From assembly GCA_006503475.1 (NCBI GenBank), contig RSEH01000178.1:1-64000 (forward strand): a stretch of 64,000 bases of DNA. Direction: 5' to 3'. This document shows positions 1-8,895 of this stretch, in pieces. The DNA is from Stentor roeselii (Eukaryota > Ciliophora > Heterotrichea > Heterotrichida > Stentoridae). Position 1 is the first letter of the stretch, and the number at the start of each line of letters is the position of its first letter. The notes under the pieces were generated by a model, which saw only the letters and a program-made list of their open reading frames with translations, searched no databases and was not told the DNA's origin. A program made the translations under genes and the position numbers.

Positions 1-421
1 AATCGTATCCAACTCGTTTAATCTGTGATCTGATAACATTTCCTCCATCAACTCTAATAACAGATACAAAATTTGATGCATCTAAATATCGCATCGATAA
101 ATAATAGTCTTCTTCATCTAATGACTTTATCCACATTATCAGTGAAAAAGTAGAACCGAGTGATAATGGTGAAGACACTTTATCGTTTGGAGGGAGTTTT
201 ATGTAACTTCTTGGATTTGAAATCCTAAAATAAGCTCCACGGTCTGTTGGGATTGTATCTGATGTCGTTGTCGAGATACTTTCCCCGTTTTGGCCGTGAT
301 TACAGGAGCCTGAGTAGTCGTAAAAGATCTGACCGAAGTTAGACCCAAATTTGTACTCAACTATCTTTGTGGCTTCAAAAATCGACCAAAAAAGATAAGT
401 TGTTGAAAAAAATGCCTTCAT
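1..421 (-). CDS. Secreted or surface protein with LamG/concanavalin-like domain (partial)
   Basis: The reverse strand is open from an ATG at 421 to the window edge, so about 140 N-terminal residues are visible and the rest lies upstream of position 1. The start is hydrophobic (MKAFFSTTYLFWSIF), which fits a signal peptide. After a Cys/Gly-rich stretch (residues about 38-50) there is a pattern typical of a jelly-roll LamG or concanavalin-like module: YIKLPPNDK, then SLGSTFSLIMWIKSLDEEDYY, then SNFVSVIRVDGG. This suggests an extracellular or surface binding protein. The exact family is an inference. Confidence 0.6.
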   Translation of the reverse strand, partial: MKAFFSTTYLFWSIFEATKIVEYKFGSNFGQIFYDYSGSCNHGQNGESISTTTSDTIPTDRGAYFRISNPRSYIKLPPNDKVSSPLSLGSTFSLIMWIKSLDEEDYYLSMRYLDASNFVSVIRVDGGNVIRSQIKRVGYD

Positions 422-707
422 TAAATTATATCCTTTTTTATCTGAAAGATTTAAAGTATTTTTAGATATCAAAAGGTTTTATGCTGGTTTTGAATAGATG
501 TAATTTTATATATTTAAGAGAAGATTCAAATTAGCTTATTATAAAATATTTAAAGTAAATCAAAAAGCTCAACATGGATTCTAATAAAATTTAAAAATTT
601 ACATAACATAAAGCCACCCAATTTCAGAAAATAACAAATTTAATTCATATATCATCAAATACTAAAAATCTCTCTAATTCAATAATCACCTCCAAAAAAC
701 AAATCCA

Positions 708-1484
708 ATGGAAAGAATTCATTTAAACAGCAAAGCCGCAGAAGCCGTTCAAGCCTACATCGAATACGAGAACATCGTAGGAGGTGCAGACGGTGGAAAG
801 ATGCTAAGCCCAGCAGAATACGAAGAATTCAAAAAGCAAGTAGCCTCCCAGCGCGCAAACCGATTATTCGTCTACTGGACGAACGTGGAAGGTCTCGAGT
901 GCAAGACAATCGGTCCCTTTTCCAAGTGTTTCTGCGACCACCGGTACAAAGACCACTTAACCGACAACCTGAAGACAAAGAAAGTTCCTTGCAAGGTCCC
1001 TAAATGCAAATGTAAACATTTCAACTACGTCCCAATTTACGGATCTAACGACTTGAAGTGCCTTTGCAAGCATTCCTTCCGTGAACATGACAAAGCCTTG
1101 AAAAAATGTGAAAGACCTGGATGTAAATGTGCTGGATTCTCAAGTACACATTCTTGTGCTTGTTCTATGCATTATAATTCACATGCTACTCGATTTTATA
1201 CCAAGGATGAAAGGGTCGCTATAGGAAAACCTGTTGATAATCTGGGAGGAGGAGGAGAAATGTACGCCGCTCTTGGAGGACTCACTGATTTTTCTGATCT
1301 TGTTGATGGAATTGAAAGAGGACCTCCACCTTCATTGCCGGTTGAGTATGAACAGCAGCTTGCTATTAAGGGCGGGAAGACTGGGAGTAAAGTGGGAAGT
1401 AGAACTGGTAATTCGGAGGGCAGAAGGGAGATTTTGGTTAGTGCTTTGGATCTTTATCATCTGCCTTTTAGGCTTACTAATTAG
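708..1484 (+). CDS. FAM221-like Cys/His-rich protein
   Basis: A 258-residue protein. Residues about 74-160 hold a regular run of Cys/His motifs: CFCDHRYKDH, KCKCKHF, CLCKHSFREH, CERPGCKCAGF and CACSMHYNSH. The order CxCxH-H, CxCxxF, CxCxHxxxEH, CxxCxCxxF, CxC is the signature I associate with FAM221A/B proteins, whose biochemical role is poorly defined. These clusters probably bind zinc. The tail carries a Gly-rich stretch and an AALGGLTDFSDL segment. The start follows a clear AT-rich leader. An overlapping frame at 1234-1521 is a shadow. Confidence 0.75.
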   Translation: MERIHLNSKAAEAVQAYIEYENIVGGADGGKMLSPAEYEEFKKQVASQRANRLFVYWTNVEGLECKTIGPFSKCFCDHRYKDHLTDNLKTKKVPCKVPKCKCKHFNYVPIYGSNDLKCLCKHSFREHDKALKKCERPGCKCAGFSSTHSCACSMHYNSHATRFYTKDERVAIGKPVDNLGGGGEMYAALGGLTDFSDLVDGIERGPPPSLPVEYEQQLAIKGGKTGSKVGSRTGNSEGRREILVSALDLYHLPFRLTN

Positions 1485-1821
1485 ATTGAGGTTTGGAATG
1501 AGATTGAGTTGTGGGGGTTAGTTTGAATCGAGTTTGAAGGAGTTGGATGAGAGAAGGAAGAAGTGAGGAGAGTTATAATATTTATTCAACTCATATCTTA
1601 TCTGCTGGTCTTTCGATTTCAAATAGAAGATGAAATAAGATTTCGAGAACAGCCATTAAATTAACCATTAATGTTTCTTCAGGATTTGAATCATAATAAA
1701 TTATCTTTATTTTGAAGATATCACAGCTTAAGTATTTCTATATCTCAATATTTAAGGCTTTTAATTAGAAGACTTATCAGTGTTTGTTTTCCATTTATAA
1801 TCTGAATACAGCTTATTATAA
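1485..1821. other. Intergenic stretch, no gene seen
   Basis: AT-rich spacer between the FAM221-like gene and the bZIP gene. I see no extended coding pattern. It ends in TTATTATAAATG, the recurrent local start motif. Confidence 0.5.
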
Positions 1822-2409
1822 ATGACAAACGTGGAACTTTTGCCAATAGACTGTCTAGATTTCGACGAATTCGAATCAGATACAACAAACTCCTGCTACC
1901 AATTCCCATGCAAGCATCACCGAGATGACGAGTCAATGTATCCCCCAGGTTCAGAAGAATACAAAAAAGCCCGAAAACGTCGTCAAAACCGAGAAAGTGC
2001 CGTCAGAATCAGAGCCAGAAAAAAACTAGAAGAATGTCAAATCTTCTCATCTTTAGACCTGCTGAAGGAGTCGACCGGGAAGCTGAAAGTGGAAAATGCG
2101 CAGTTGAGAAGTGAAAACGAAATCTTGAAGCATCAAATCGCAATGCTTAAAAAATTATCTGATGAAAAAAGCGAAGTGTCGAAAGAAAGTCAAGAAAAGA
2201 AGCCAAAAGGAAAGAATTTCGCGAAATCTACACTGGCTGTCATGATATTTGCCATGGTTTATATCGCGAATGTCGAAGAAAAACAAGCTGTCAGCTCTGG
2301 GGAAAGGAAACAGGTTAGCATTGAGGATGGATTTGGAGTCAAACCTGTGGTTTTGACTGTTTTGGCTTTGTTTTGTCTGATTTGTGCCCATTTTGTGTTT
2401 AAAAGTTAA
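1822..2409 (+). CDS. bZIP transcription factor with hydrophobic C-terminal segments
   Basis: A 195-residue protein. A bZIP basic region lies at about 48-69, with the core NRESAVRIR matching the N-x7-R rule. A leucine-zipper-like heptad region follows (about 78-112). Beyond it are two hydrophobic stretches, about 133-149 (STLAVMIFAMVYIA) and 174-193 (PVVLTVLALFCLICAHFVF), separated by a short polar loop. A bZIP with a membrane anchor resembles ATF6, CREB3/OASIS and plant bZIP17/28/60, which are held in the ER or Golgi and released by proteolysis or splicing. Here the DNA-binding part is N-terminal, so cytosolic exposure and release are plausible but inferred. The start lies in TATAAATG. Confidence 0.75.
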   Translation: MTNVELLPIDCLDFDEFESDTTNSCYQFPCKHHRDDESMYPPGSEEYKKARKRRQNRESAVRIRARKKLEECQIFSSLDLLKESTGKLKVENAQLRSENEILKHQIAMLKKLSDEKSEVSKESQEKKPKGKNFAKSTLAVMIFAMVYIANVEEKQAVSSGERKQVSIEDGFGVKPVVLTVLALFCLICAHFVFKS

Positions 2410-2659
2410 GCTAGAGATTATGGATTATTTAGTGATGGATTAAGGTTAATGGGGTATTAAAAATCGCATGTTGATTGGGGTAGAGATTTTCAATAAAAAA
2501 TAAGAAAATATCCAATAAAAACTTCCCTAATCTCACCCACCTTCTCATCATATTCCAAATAAAACCCAAAACACATCTTATTTTCCAAAATTTTCCATAT
2601 CTTCCAATAACTGCTAATTGCTTGAATAATTATTCAATTTCATTTAATAAATCCTATAA

Positions 2660-4195
2660 ATGGACGAGTTAAATTTGAATTCAATCGAATCACTTTCCTC
2701 TCTATTCACGACTCCGCCAAACCTTCGAACCCAATCCCAGCTAGAAAAAATAATGTTTTATACAAAAGACAATAAATTCCTAAAAAAGCTATGCGAAGAG
2801 CACAACTCAGACCGTATCTTCTGGGAATGTTGCCGAGTGTTAACCTTAGAAATCTACGAGAAAAACACCCCAATTATAACATTTGGAGAAATTGGAGACC
2901 GTTTTTACATCATTCTTAAAGGAAAAGTGAGAGTCGTGGTCCCAACAAGAGCGCTTAAAAGGTCAAACTCGACTAAGAAGGAAATCGTGGAGGGCATCAA
3001 AAGAATGAATTCAATTGTTCAAGATGAAGACGATTGTTCTGGATTTAGTGAACATGAAAGAAGAGTCAGTAGCATTATCAGAGGACTTCAGAGGCAGAAG
3101 ACTCAGTTGGACTTCGACTATTTAACGAACTTCGGAGTTATTGAAGAAAGCAAAGAAGTAAGGATTTTAACTGATGGTGACTGTTTTGGAGAACTTGCTT
3201 TGATTAATAATAAACCGAGAACTGCTACGATTTTGGCACAGGGACTTGTTTATCTTGCGGTTTTATCGAAAAAGGATTATAATAGGATACTTGCTACTCA
3301 TACTTTTAAGTCACTTGATGAAAGAGTTGAACATTTGAAGATGCTTCCTAGTTTTAATTTGGCTACTAAACTTAGCTTGCAAAAACTTGCTTATACTTTT
3401 ACGGAGAAGTCATATAAAAAAGATCAAGTTGTTTATACTAAAGGTGACCCGACAGACACTCTATACTTCATAAAATCAGGTGAATTCAAGTTAAGCCAAT
3501 GCGAAATGATCGAGACTCCAAAGTACTCCAGTTCTGACGTAGCAGTAAAGTTATCCCTAATGCGAAAGCTCTCCCGCCGAGTAAAACTAAAAGAAGTAAT
3601 AAAAGGTAAAAACGAGATCTTCGGATACGAAGAGCTGGTCGAATGCCGTGATTCAAGAGTACGTAAATGTATTTGCATTTCCCCCTTTTGCCAAATCTAC
3701 GAAGTAAAAATCGAAGACATGAAGCGTTTTCCCCTATTCGAAGAAGTATCAACCTTCTTCCAAGAGCGCTACGAGACCGAATACGTGCGTCACGCAATCT
3801 CAACAGAAATGCTCGAAAAGACCCCGAGGTCAAAACTTGCATCATTAAATACTTCAAAGCCAGAAGGCGAGGTGCATCACATGTTATACAACATGCGAAA
3901 GAAAAAAGAACTATTTAAAATTAACACCCTGAAGGCGAATCCAAGCATGTCAACCCTTTCAAGTCCAGTTTGCGAAGTTCAGTTCAAAGTGACTGAAGCC
4001 GCGACGCCAGTGGTAAGACCTTCTCATTATATAAAACAAAAAAACAAGTTAAGTCAACAGTTCATTCAAAACGCTTTAGCCGAAAGAGACCCTCAGCCTA
4101 AAGTTTTTCATAGAAGAGGACTAAGAAAAAGCACCTTAGAAACCGCGACAGCCAGAGACGAACTGAGAAGATTTGGCAGTATTTTTTCTTATTAA
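2660..4195 (+). CDS. Cyclic-nucleotide-binding domain protein
   Basis: A 511-residue protein with two cyclic-nucleotide-binding domains and no kinase or channel segment. In domain 1, GEIGDRFYIILKGKV (about 76-90) is followed by a charged insertion of roughly 70 residues, then a good phosphate-binding cassette FGELALINNKPRTAT (about 176-190). The Arg that contacts the cyclic phosphate is kept. Domain 2 (from about 240) begins YTKGDPTDTLYFIKSG, but its cassette is degenerate (FGYEELVECRDSRVRK), so it may not bind nucleotide. The family is related to PKA regulatory subunits, but no N-terminal docking domain or inhibitor site is obvious. The basic, Ser/Thr-rich tail has no recognisable domain. 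Start in TATAAATG. Confidence 0.8.
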   Translation: MDELNLNSIESLSSLFTTPPNLRTQSQLEKIMFYTKDNKFLKKLCEEHNSDRIFWECCRVLTLEIYEKNTPIITFGEIGDRFYIILKGKVRVVVPTRALKRSNSTKKEIVEGIKRMNSIVQDEDDCSGFSEHERRVSSIIRGLQRQKTQLDFDYLTNFGVIEESKEVRILTDGDCFGELALINNKPRTATILAQGLVYLAVLSKKDYNRILATHTFKSLDERVEHLKMLPSFNLATKLSLQKLAYTFTEKSYKKDQVVYTKGDPTDTLYFIKSGEFKLSQCEMIETPKYSSSDVAVKLSLMRKLSRRVKLKEVIKGKNEIFGYEELVECRDSRVRKCICISPFCQIYEVKIEDMKRFPLFEEVSTFFQERYETEYVRHAISTEMLEKTPRSKLASLNTSKPEGEVHHMLYNMRKKKELFKINTLKANPSMSTLSSPVCEVQFKVTEAATPVVRPSHYIKQKNKLSQQFIQNALAERDPQPKVFHRRGLRKSTLETATARDELRRFGSIFSY

Positions 4196-4205
4196 TTAGA
4201 AATAT

Positions 4206-4871
4206 TCATACCACTGTGCATTGGCAACCTTCATGAGCTTCTTCTGACTCGAAGTTAATCTCGTGAAGTGATTTTTCAAGATTTTCTAGTTTTTCTTGAA
4301 GTTTTATGTTCTCTGCGTCAGTTTCTTTCAGAAGGTCTTCAGTTTCTTGAAGCTTTTTACATGCGTTTTCAATGTCTTTTTGAATTGCGATGATTTGCTC
4401 GTGAATTATGAGAATATTTTCACCTTTTTCGAGGTTTTCTGAACAGCTTCTGTCTTTTTGCTCTTCTATGGCGCTGGTTAAGATGTTTTTCACGTTTTCT
4501 AGTTCTGTGATTAGAAGGTTTTTTTTGTCTGAGACGAGGATTGAACGAGATAAGAACTCTTTTGAGGTCGACTTGTAAGCTTTTACTGCTTCTTTCACTG
4601 TTTTTTTTAGTTCTTGGTTCTTGATTTGGATCTCTGAAACGTCGCTTATCATTGAAATCTCGTCGAAGAATAGAGATGAATCGTTGCTGATAAAACTTCC
4701 ACTTATGTAACTCTCTTCGAAATCTTTTGGAGGAGGGATTCCGCAGGTTTTGTTTTGCTCTGATATCTGGCTTAATGTGTGGACTAGGCTTAGTACTACG
4801 TCGTCTGATAACTTTTTGATGTCTTCTTTGGAGATGGTTGAGCATGGACTGAATGGTTCTTCGATATTCAT
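4206..4871 (-). CDS. Coiled-coil protein with C-terminal CQCTVV
   Basis: Mostly long heptad-like coiled coil in its C-terminal two thirds, with a Ser-rich N-terminus. The chain ends GCQCTVV. CTVV could be a CaaX-type prenylation box and the extra Cys a palmitoylation site, which would tether the coiled coil to a membrane; this is inference. I prefer the ATG at 4871 (MNIEEPFSP) over the upstream in-frame ATG at 4919, because the 16 extra residues look like leader sequence. The stop lies only 10 nt from the end of the convergent cyclic-nucleotide-binding gene. Confidence 0.6.
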   Translation of the reverse strand: MNIEEPFSPCSTISKEDIKKLSDDVVLSLVHTLSQISEQNKTCGIPPPKDFEESYISGSFISNDSSLFFDEISMISDVSEIQIKNQELKKTVKEAVKAYKSTSKEFLSRSILVSDKKNLLITELENVKNILTSAIEEQKDRSCSENLEKGENILIIHEQIIAIQKDIENACKKLQETEDLLKETDAENIKLQEKLENLEKSLHEINFESEEAHEGCQCTVV

Positions 4872-5024
4872 TACAAAATATTTAAATAATCCGTTTGAAT
4901 GGTGATAAACCAATCTCATTACTTAAAATCACTTAAAAAAAGTGTTTAAAATCACAATATACTAAAAATCACCCTGAAAATATCTAAATCCCAAGCCCAT
5001 TCTATAAAAACATTAAATTAATCA

Positions 5025-6911
5025 TTAATTACTAACAAATGTCCACCCAGGTAACACCTGCTGACTATCATCCAAAACATCTCCAATAACCTCATCACTC
5101 AAATACCCCTTGCTAATCACAGGCAAAGGTGGTACCGGTGGTGAAAGTCCTTTATTATATACAAACATCCAGTCAACCCCTTCGAAAAACTCATGTTTTT
5201 TAACATCAGCTGCATCATTCTCACTTCCAAGTCTCTTCGAAGGGTCCTTCTGCAGGAGTTCCTTCAACAAGTTCTTACATTCACTACTCAAAGAAGCAGG
5301 CACTCTAAGCTTCCCCTTCTTTATATTAAAAAACAGTTCATTTCTGTTCTGAGAGTAAAAAGGTGGAATTCCTATGATCATCTCATAAAGCAAAGTGCCT
5401 AACAAGTACCAGTCAACAGCTTTTCCATGTCCTGTCCTTTGAAGCATCTCCGGGGCGAGATAAGCGACGCTGCCGCAGAAGCTCCTGGCTGAGTCCTTTT
5501 CTTGAACACCTTCTTTTGACAGTCCGAAGTCTGTCAACAACGCGTGGCCTTGGGCGTCGAGGACTACGTTGTCGGGCTTCAGGTCTCTGTAAATTATGTC
5601 GCGCTTGTGGAGTTCTTCCAGCGCTAATAGTATTTCGCTTAAGTAAAGACGGGCACGGTCTTCGTTGAAACGCTTTTCTTTTTTTAAATGCTGGGATAAA
5701 CTACCTCCTGGACAGTAGTCTAGGATTAGGTATAACTTGTTTGAGGTCTGGAAAGAGTAACGAAGAGGGACTATAAATGGGTGCTTCACGCAACTTGCCA
5801 CGTTTCTTTCTGTCACCGCATAACGAATTAGATTCTGCCCTAAAATCTTATTCTTCATCAAAATTTTCATAGCAAACAACTTCTTGGTATCCTTTTTCTC
5901 CACCAAATAAACCTCTCCAAAGCTTCCTTTCCCAAGCATCTGAACAGGTCGAAAATGTGAAGGATTGAGTTTAATCCCATTTTCAAACTCTTCCGAATTA
6001 CACGATTTCCTAATAAGTCCATTAAGTTTTTGCATCATTCCCAAAAAATCAAAACTTTTCGCAAGACTAAAAACCGGACTACTGACCTGATTCCTTTTTT
6101 CAAGAAATTCCCTAACATCCAAATTTTCACAAATATCAAAAGGTGTCCTTCCCCTGCAATTTTTACAATTAAAATCAACTCCCCTCGCAGAGATCCACTC
6201 AACAAGCCGAACATTTCCCGAAACAACAGAAAAATGAGCTGAGTTATTTCCTTCCCGATCCTTTAAAAGCAGGTCAGCTCCAGACCTGACAAGCATCTGA
6301 ACAATATCCTGAAAGCCTTTAAGACAAGCGAGATGTAAAGGGCTTCTTCCACTGAGATTCCTTGCATTAATCTCAATACTTTCACCGTAGTCCAAAAGCG
6401 TTTCACAGACTTTTAAATATCCTTTTTCACTCGCGATGTGAAGAGGACTGTTGCCTTCGAAGTCCCTTGCGCAACACCTGGCAGCAAGTTCTCCGAGTTC
6501 TCTTTTATCAAGAAGTTGCCTGCAGAGACTTGCGTCGTTTGTTTGAACTGCGAGAATCAGGCTTGAATTGATTTCTGCTGATTTTTCTTTTATCATTTCA
6601 AGAGCTTTTTCGTAGTCTTGGTTCGAGAGAAGGTCGGAAATGTGCCGGATTAGATGATGATGAGATTTCAAGGACTGTTCACGAGGAATGATGGGAAAAC
6701 CTGCGTGGAAGTGACTTGTTGGGAGGAGTTGAGCTTTTATTCCTTCACTTATGGAACCTGATGGCGTTAGCTGTGGATCTTGGTCTTCTTCGAGACCGTG
6801 ACTTAAAGTCTCTCCTGAGGAGGTAGTGTGAGTTAGAGATGATGAGGTTTTTTCGAGGGTTGTTAGATTTTCTAGCAGCTTTTTCAGTTTTTGGATCATC
6901 ACTGATTCCAT
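5025..6911 (-). CDS. Ankyrin-repeat AGC-type protein kinase
   Basis: A 628-residue protein. Ankyrin repeats span about 120-275 (GNSPLHIASEKGYLKV, GRSPLHLACLKGFQDIV, GNNSAHFSVVSGN). A complete Ser/Thr kinase domain follows: Gly loop GKGSFG (327-332), VAIK-type Lys 349, YRDLKPDN (441-448), DFG (461-463) and APE (486-488). YRD and the activation-loop SFCGS (AGC consensus TFCGT) place it in the AGC group. The C-terminal extension, with PPVPPLP and a final GWTFVSN, resembles an AGC tail with a weak hydrophobic motif. All catalytic residues are present, so it should be active. Ankyrin plus AGC kinase is not a common animal or fungal layout. Confidence 0.9.
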   Translation of the reverse strand: MESVMIQKLKKLLENLTTLEKTSSSLTHTTSSGETLSHGLEEDQDPQLTPSGSISEGIKAQLLPTSHFHAGFPIIPREQSLKSHHHLIRHISDLLSNQDYEKALEMIKEKSAEINSSLILAVQTNDASLCRQLLDKRELGELAARCCARDFEGNSPLHIASEKGYLKVCETLLDYGESIEINARNLSGRSPLHLACLKGFQDIVQMLVRSGADLLLKDREGNNSAHFSVVSGNVRLVEWISARGVDFNCKNCRGRTPFDICENLDVREFLEKRNQVSSPVFSLAKSFDFLGMMQKLNGLIRKSCNSEEFENGIKLNPSHFRPVQMLGKGSFGEVYLVEKKDTKKLFAMKILMKNKILGQNLIRYAVTERNVASCVKHPFIVPLRYSFQTSNKLYLILDYCPGGSLSQHLKKEKRFNEDRARLYLSEILLALEELHKRDIIYRDLKPDNVVLDAQGHALLTDFGLSKEGVQEKDSARSFCGSVAYLAPEMLQRTGHGKAVDWYLLGTLLYEMIIGIPPFYSQNRNELFFNIKKGKLRVPASLSSECKNLLKELLQKDPSKRLGSENDAADVKKHEFFEGVDWMFVYNKGLSPPVPPLPVISKGYLSDEVIGDVLDDSQQVLPGWTFVSN

Positions 6912-6989
6912 TTTTTAAGGATTTTAGAGGAATTTTGGTTTGAGATGATTTGATGAGTTGAGTTAAATGAATCTAGCTAATGAATTAAT

Positions 6990-8114
6990 TTATCCAAATA
7001 AATGTCCATGTTTTCCAAGTTTTTTCGCAATCTTTGCTTCATGCTCCTCAATTTTCTTGATTTTCTTATCTTTTTTCTCTCTCAATTCCTTAAGAGTTTT
7101 CTTGAGCTCCTTTCCATTAAGATCATCTTCAGGATGATGTTCTAAAATCGGGTTCAATTGAGCCATTTCTTCATTAGCCTTACTAATCTTTGCCCTGACC
7201 TTCGCCAGCTTCTCCTCAATTTTTTCTTTCTTTTGATTCAAATCATTTAAATCTTCACTAAGTTCCTTATGTTTCTCAAAAGCATCTTTCAATATTTCCA
7301 ATTTTTCAGTAAGCTTCACAAAAGTTTGAGTTAAATTTTCAGCTTTTTCCCTTTCATCAGCAGTTAAAGTGACTTGAGCAAGTTCATTTTCCTTTTCATT
7401 TAAAGTGCTTTTCGCAGCTTGAACCTTCGCATGAACATCTTCGACATCAGCGAGTTTTGCTTCAAGATTTTGATTTTCTTCAACAATTCCCTGAATTTTT
7501 TCAGTCAAATCATTTCTTTCCTTGCTAAGCCTGACATCTTCTTTATTTTTCACGTCCCTTGCACGAGCACTTTCCAATTCAGCTTCAGAAGCTTTGAGTT
7601 GACTTTGAAGTTCATTTTTTTTTCCCTCTTTTAAATGAAGCTCCTGGCGAGATTGAGCAAGATCTTCAAGTTTTGAGTCAAGGTCTTGATTATTTTCCTT
7701 ATTTTCCCTGACTTTTTCGTGGATTTCATGGACTTTTACCTTAAAATCATGAACTTCGTGTTCTAGTTTCTGTTTTTTTCCAGTTTGTTCAGTGAGATCA
7801 TGATCTGCTTTGAGAGTCTCTGAATGACAATGGTCAACTTTGTGTCTTAATTCAACTTCCAAAGGGTCCTGGTCATGAATACTGAGTTTTTTGATGTCTT
7901 CTTTCAGTTCATCTACTTTTTTTTGGAATTTCGATTCTTTATGATTGAGTTTTTTCTTTTCCTCGTGTCGCTCTTCAAAGATCTTCTTATTCTCAGAGTT
8001 AGCTTTTTCCAGCTTTGCTTTTTCTTCTTCCAAGGACTTTTTATCAGACTCCAACTTCGAGAGCTGGCTTTTCAAGTTGTTGATCAAAGTGTCCTTACTT
8101 GGCCCGCACCCCAT
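6990..8114 (-). CDS. Long coiled-coil protein with acylation-type N-terminus
   Basis: A 374-residue protein, almost entirely Glu/Lys-rich coiled coil. It begins MGCGPSK: Gly2 and Cys3 fit N-myristoylation plus palmitoylation, which would anchor the rod to a membrane. The family is not recognised; such proteins often have a structural role in the ciliate cortex, but that is inference. It lies in a run of minus-strand genes between the ankyrin kinase and the phosphoglycerate-mutase-like gene. Confidence 0.7.
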   Translation of the reverse strand: MGCGPSKDTLINNLKSQLSKLESDKKSLEEEKAKLEKANSENKKIFEERHEEKKKLNHKESKFQKKVDELKEDIKKLSIHDQDPLEVELRHKVDHCHSETLKADHDLTEQTGKKQKLEHEVHDFKVKVHEIHEKVRENKENNQDLDSKLEDLAQSRQELHLKEGKKNELQSQLKASEAELESARARDVKNKEDVRLSKERNDLTEKIQGIVEENQNLEAKLADVEDVHAKVQAAKSTLNEKENELAQVTLTADEREKAENLTQTFVKLTEKLEILKDAFEKHKELSEDLNDLNQKKEKIEEKLAKVRAKISKANEEMAQLNPILEHHPEDDLNGKELKKTLKELREKKDKKIKKIEEHEAKIAKKLGKHGHLFG

Positions 8115-8170
8115 TTTATTACCACTCTTTTGAAAAGGGTTTTTAAGAGGTTATTGAGAAATGTTAAACA

Positions 8171-8890
8171 TTAGACTATTCTTGTTATTCTTCTTGCAAT
8201 GTCTTCAGCGTTTCCCAAGTCAGTCTTGGTGAGAATTTCTAGCTTTTCATTGAACTCGTACACCCTGGGCACACAAGCAGCGACTTCAAGTTTAGAGATA
8301 TCGTCTTCGTAGTCTCCCCAAAAATGCCTAAGCGCCCTGATTGTGTTGTTATGACTGACAACTAAAACAGTCTTTCCCTTCAACAAGCAAGGTGCGATCT
8401 TATCAAACCAATAAGGAACTACCCGAGCTTGGGTGTCGAGAAGACTTTCACTACTAGGAAGTGCCTTTGTAGGAACAAGGGAATATCTTAAGTCATAAGA
8501 AGGGTTCGCTTCATCAGCATCACTCATTTTCGCGAACTTCAAGTTGAGTCCTCTCCTGATCTCTTCATAGTTCTCTGCTTTTTCAGCCTCACTTCTCAAT
8601 AACCCTTGAACGGCTCCGAAATGTCTTGGATTGAGTCTCCAATGTTTTTTGATTTTTACACAATTCTGATCAATTTCATCTAAAATGATGCAAGTTGTGT
8701 GAATCCCTCTTTTCAGAAAAGATGTGAAAGCGACATCGATTTTTCTTGACCCTATCAAATAAGCTGCTTCTTTACACTGATTAACTCCGAGTTCTGAAAG
8801 AGGAACATCAGTCCACCCAGTGATTTTCTTTTCCTCGTCCCAGATGGACTCGCCTGAGCTGACAAGGATGAGTGTTGAATGTTTTGACAT
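8171..8890 (-). CDS. Phosphoglycerate mutase-like protein, probable pseudoenzyme
   Basis: A 239-residue protein with the length and order of cofactor-dependent phosphoglycerate mutase. ITGWTDVPLSELG, FTSFLKRGIHT (Arg61), WRLNPRHFGAVQG and VLVVSHNNTIRALR (His180) align with the family. The N-terminal catalytic motif, normally LxRHGES, reads LVSSGES, so both the Arg and the phosphohistidine are Ser (residues 11-12). Glycolytic mutase activity by the usual mechanism therefore looks impossible. The RRSYDxPPP segment is also lost (NPSYDLRYS). It may serve as a binding or regulatory protein; a true mutase gene should exist elsewhere. The reading frame is clean with no sign of decay, suggesting function under selection. 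Confidence 0.85.
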   Translation of the reverse strand: MSKHSTLILVSSGESIWDEEKKITGWTDVPLSELGVNQCKEAAYLIGSRKIDVAFTSFLKRGIHTTCIILDEIDQNCVKIKKHWRLNPRHFGAVQGLLRSEAEKAENYEEIRRGLNLKFAKMSDADEANPSYDLRYSLVPTKALPSSESLLDTQARVVPYWFDKIAPCLLKGKTVLVVSHNNTIRALRHFWGDYEDDISKLEVAACVPRVYEFNEKLEILTKTDLGNAEDIARRITRIV

Positions 8891-8895
8891 TTTTA

